Shown here piece by piece: positions 27,552 through 27,652 of a DNA stretch of 27,652 nt. The stretch comes from Zygnema cylindricum (Eukaryota; Streptophyta; Zygnematophyceae; Zygnematales; Zygnemataceae), in the NCBI GenBank assembly GCA_037447655.1, contig JBBHKE010000686.1:1-27652 (forward strand), written 5' to 3'. The position numbers were made by a program, and so were the translations under genes. The notes beneath the pieces are model-generated. The model made no database searches and was not told where the DNA came from. It was given only the letters and a program-made list of their open reading frames with translations. Numbering within the stretch: the first letter of the stretch is position 1; each line of letters starts with the position of its first letter.

Positions 27552-27652
27552 CTTCTCTCCCCCTCTCCAATCGCCCCCCTCTCCCCTTCGGACCCGCCCC
27601 CTCTCTCCTTCCCTTCTCCTCCCCTCCCTCTCCTTCCTAATGGTAACATTTG
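27552..27652. repeat. Host flank shared in inverted orientation
   Basis: Pyrimidine-rich; equals the reverse complement of 5810-5910 with one mismatch (CTTCT against CTTCC in the target-site pentamer). This non-transposon match proves a segmental duplication rather than two separate insertions. Confidence 0.9.

Larger units (their letters stand above)
21929..27652 (+). repeat. Right arm of the inverted duplication
   Basis: Reverse complement of 5810-11534 including host flank. It begins right after the LTR at 21928 and continues to the window edge. Confidence 0.85.

Overview
The window looks like a repeat-rich nuclear segment of a eukaryote, most likely a streptophyte (plant or plant-like green lineage). 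I infer this from an intron-containing secreted alpha-carbonic anhydrase (alpha-CA) gene, plant-type Ty1/copia elements primed by initiator-Met tRNA, and long polypyrimidine introns. I cannot name the species. Nothing in it looks bacterial: no operons, CRISPR array or rRNA.

Layout. 1-1630: 3' part of one alpha-CA gene (exons 4-5) behind a very long CT-rich intron. 1631-3462: 3' flank and a decayed Ty3/gypsy reverse transcriptase (RT) relic, split by a solo LTR (2469-3043). 3463-5910: purine-rich DNA, a hAT-like nonautonomous DNA transposon (3873-4813), a CT tract, a tRNA-like sequence in an LTR-like unit (5246-5488) and a purine/pyrimidine flank. 5911-11970: a full-length but dead Ty1/copia element on the minus strand with both LTRs, PBS, PPT and a 5-bp target duplication. 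11971-13239: unassigned DNA and a likely promoter. 13240-16693: a second, nearly complete alpha-CA gene on the plus strand, interrupted by an 885-base run of N. 16694-17938: its duplicated 3' flank with the same gypsy relic. 18285-18896: a relic of a second copia family. 18897-21928: 5'-truncated copia copy A with the best-preserved RT, split by a 544-bp miniature TG...CA element that carries a tRNA-like sequence. 21929-27551: copia copy B. 27552-27652: flank identical, in inverted orientation and with one mismatch, to the flank left of the minus-strand element.

Two large duplications explain most of the architecture. A direct duplication (about 465-3462 and 14728-17938) carries the CA 3' end and the gypsy relic. 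An inverted duplication (5810-11534 and 21929-27652) carries a copia element plus host flank. Lesions shared by the two inverted arms show that the element was already dead when it was duplicated.

The only host protein-coding genes I can support are the two alpha-CA copies. The most interesting signals are: a UAG-CAA-UCA stop context kept in all three copia copies just before RT (a candidate programmed readthrough site); a miniature LTR-type element with a tRNA-like sequence in its terminal repeat; dense GTAC clusters in several different LTRs; and stepwise 1-2-3 expansion of a 24-bp unit in the RNase H region.
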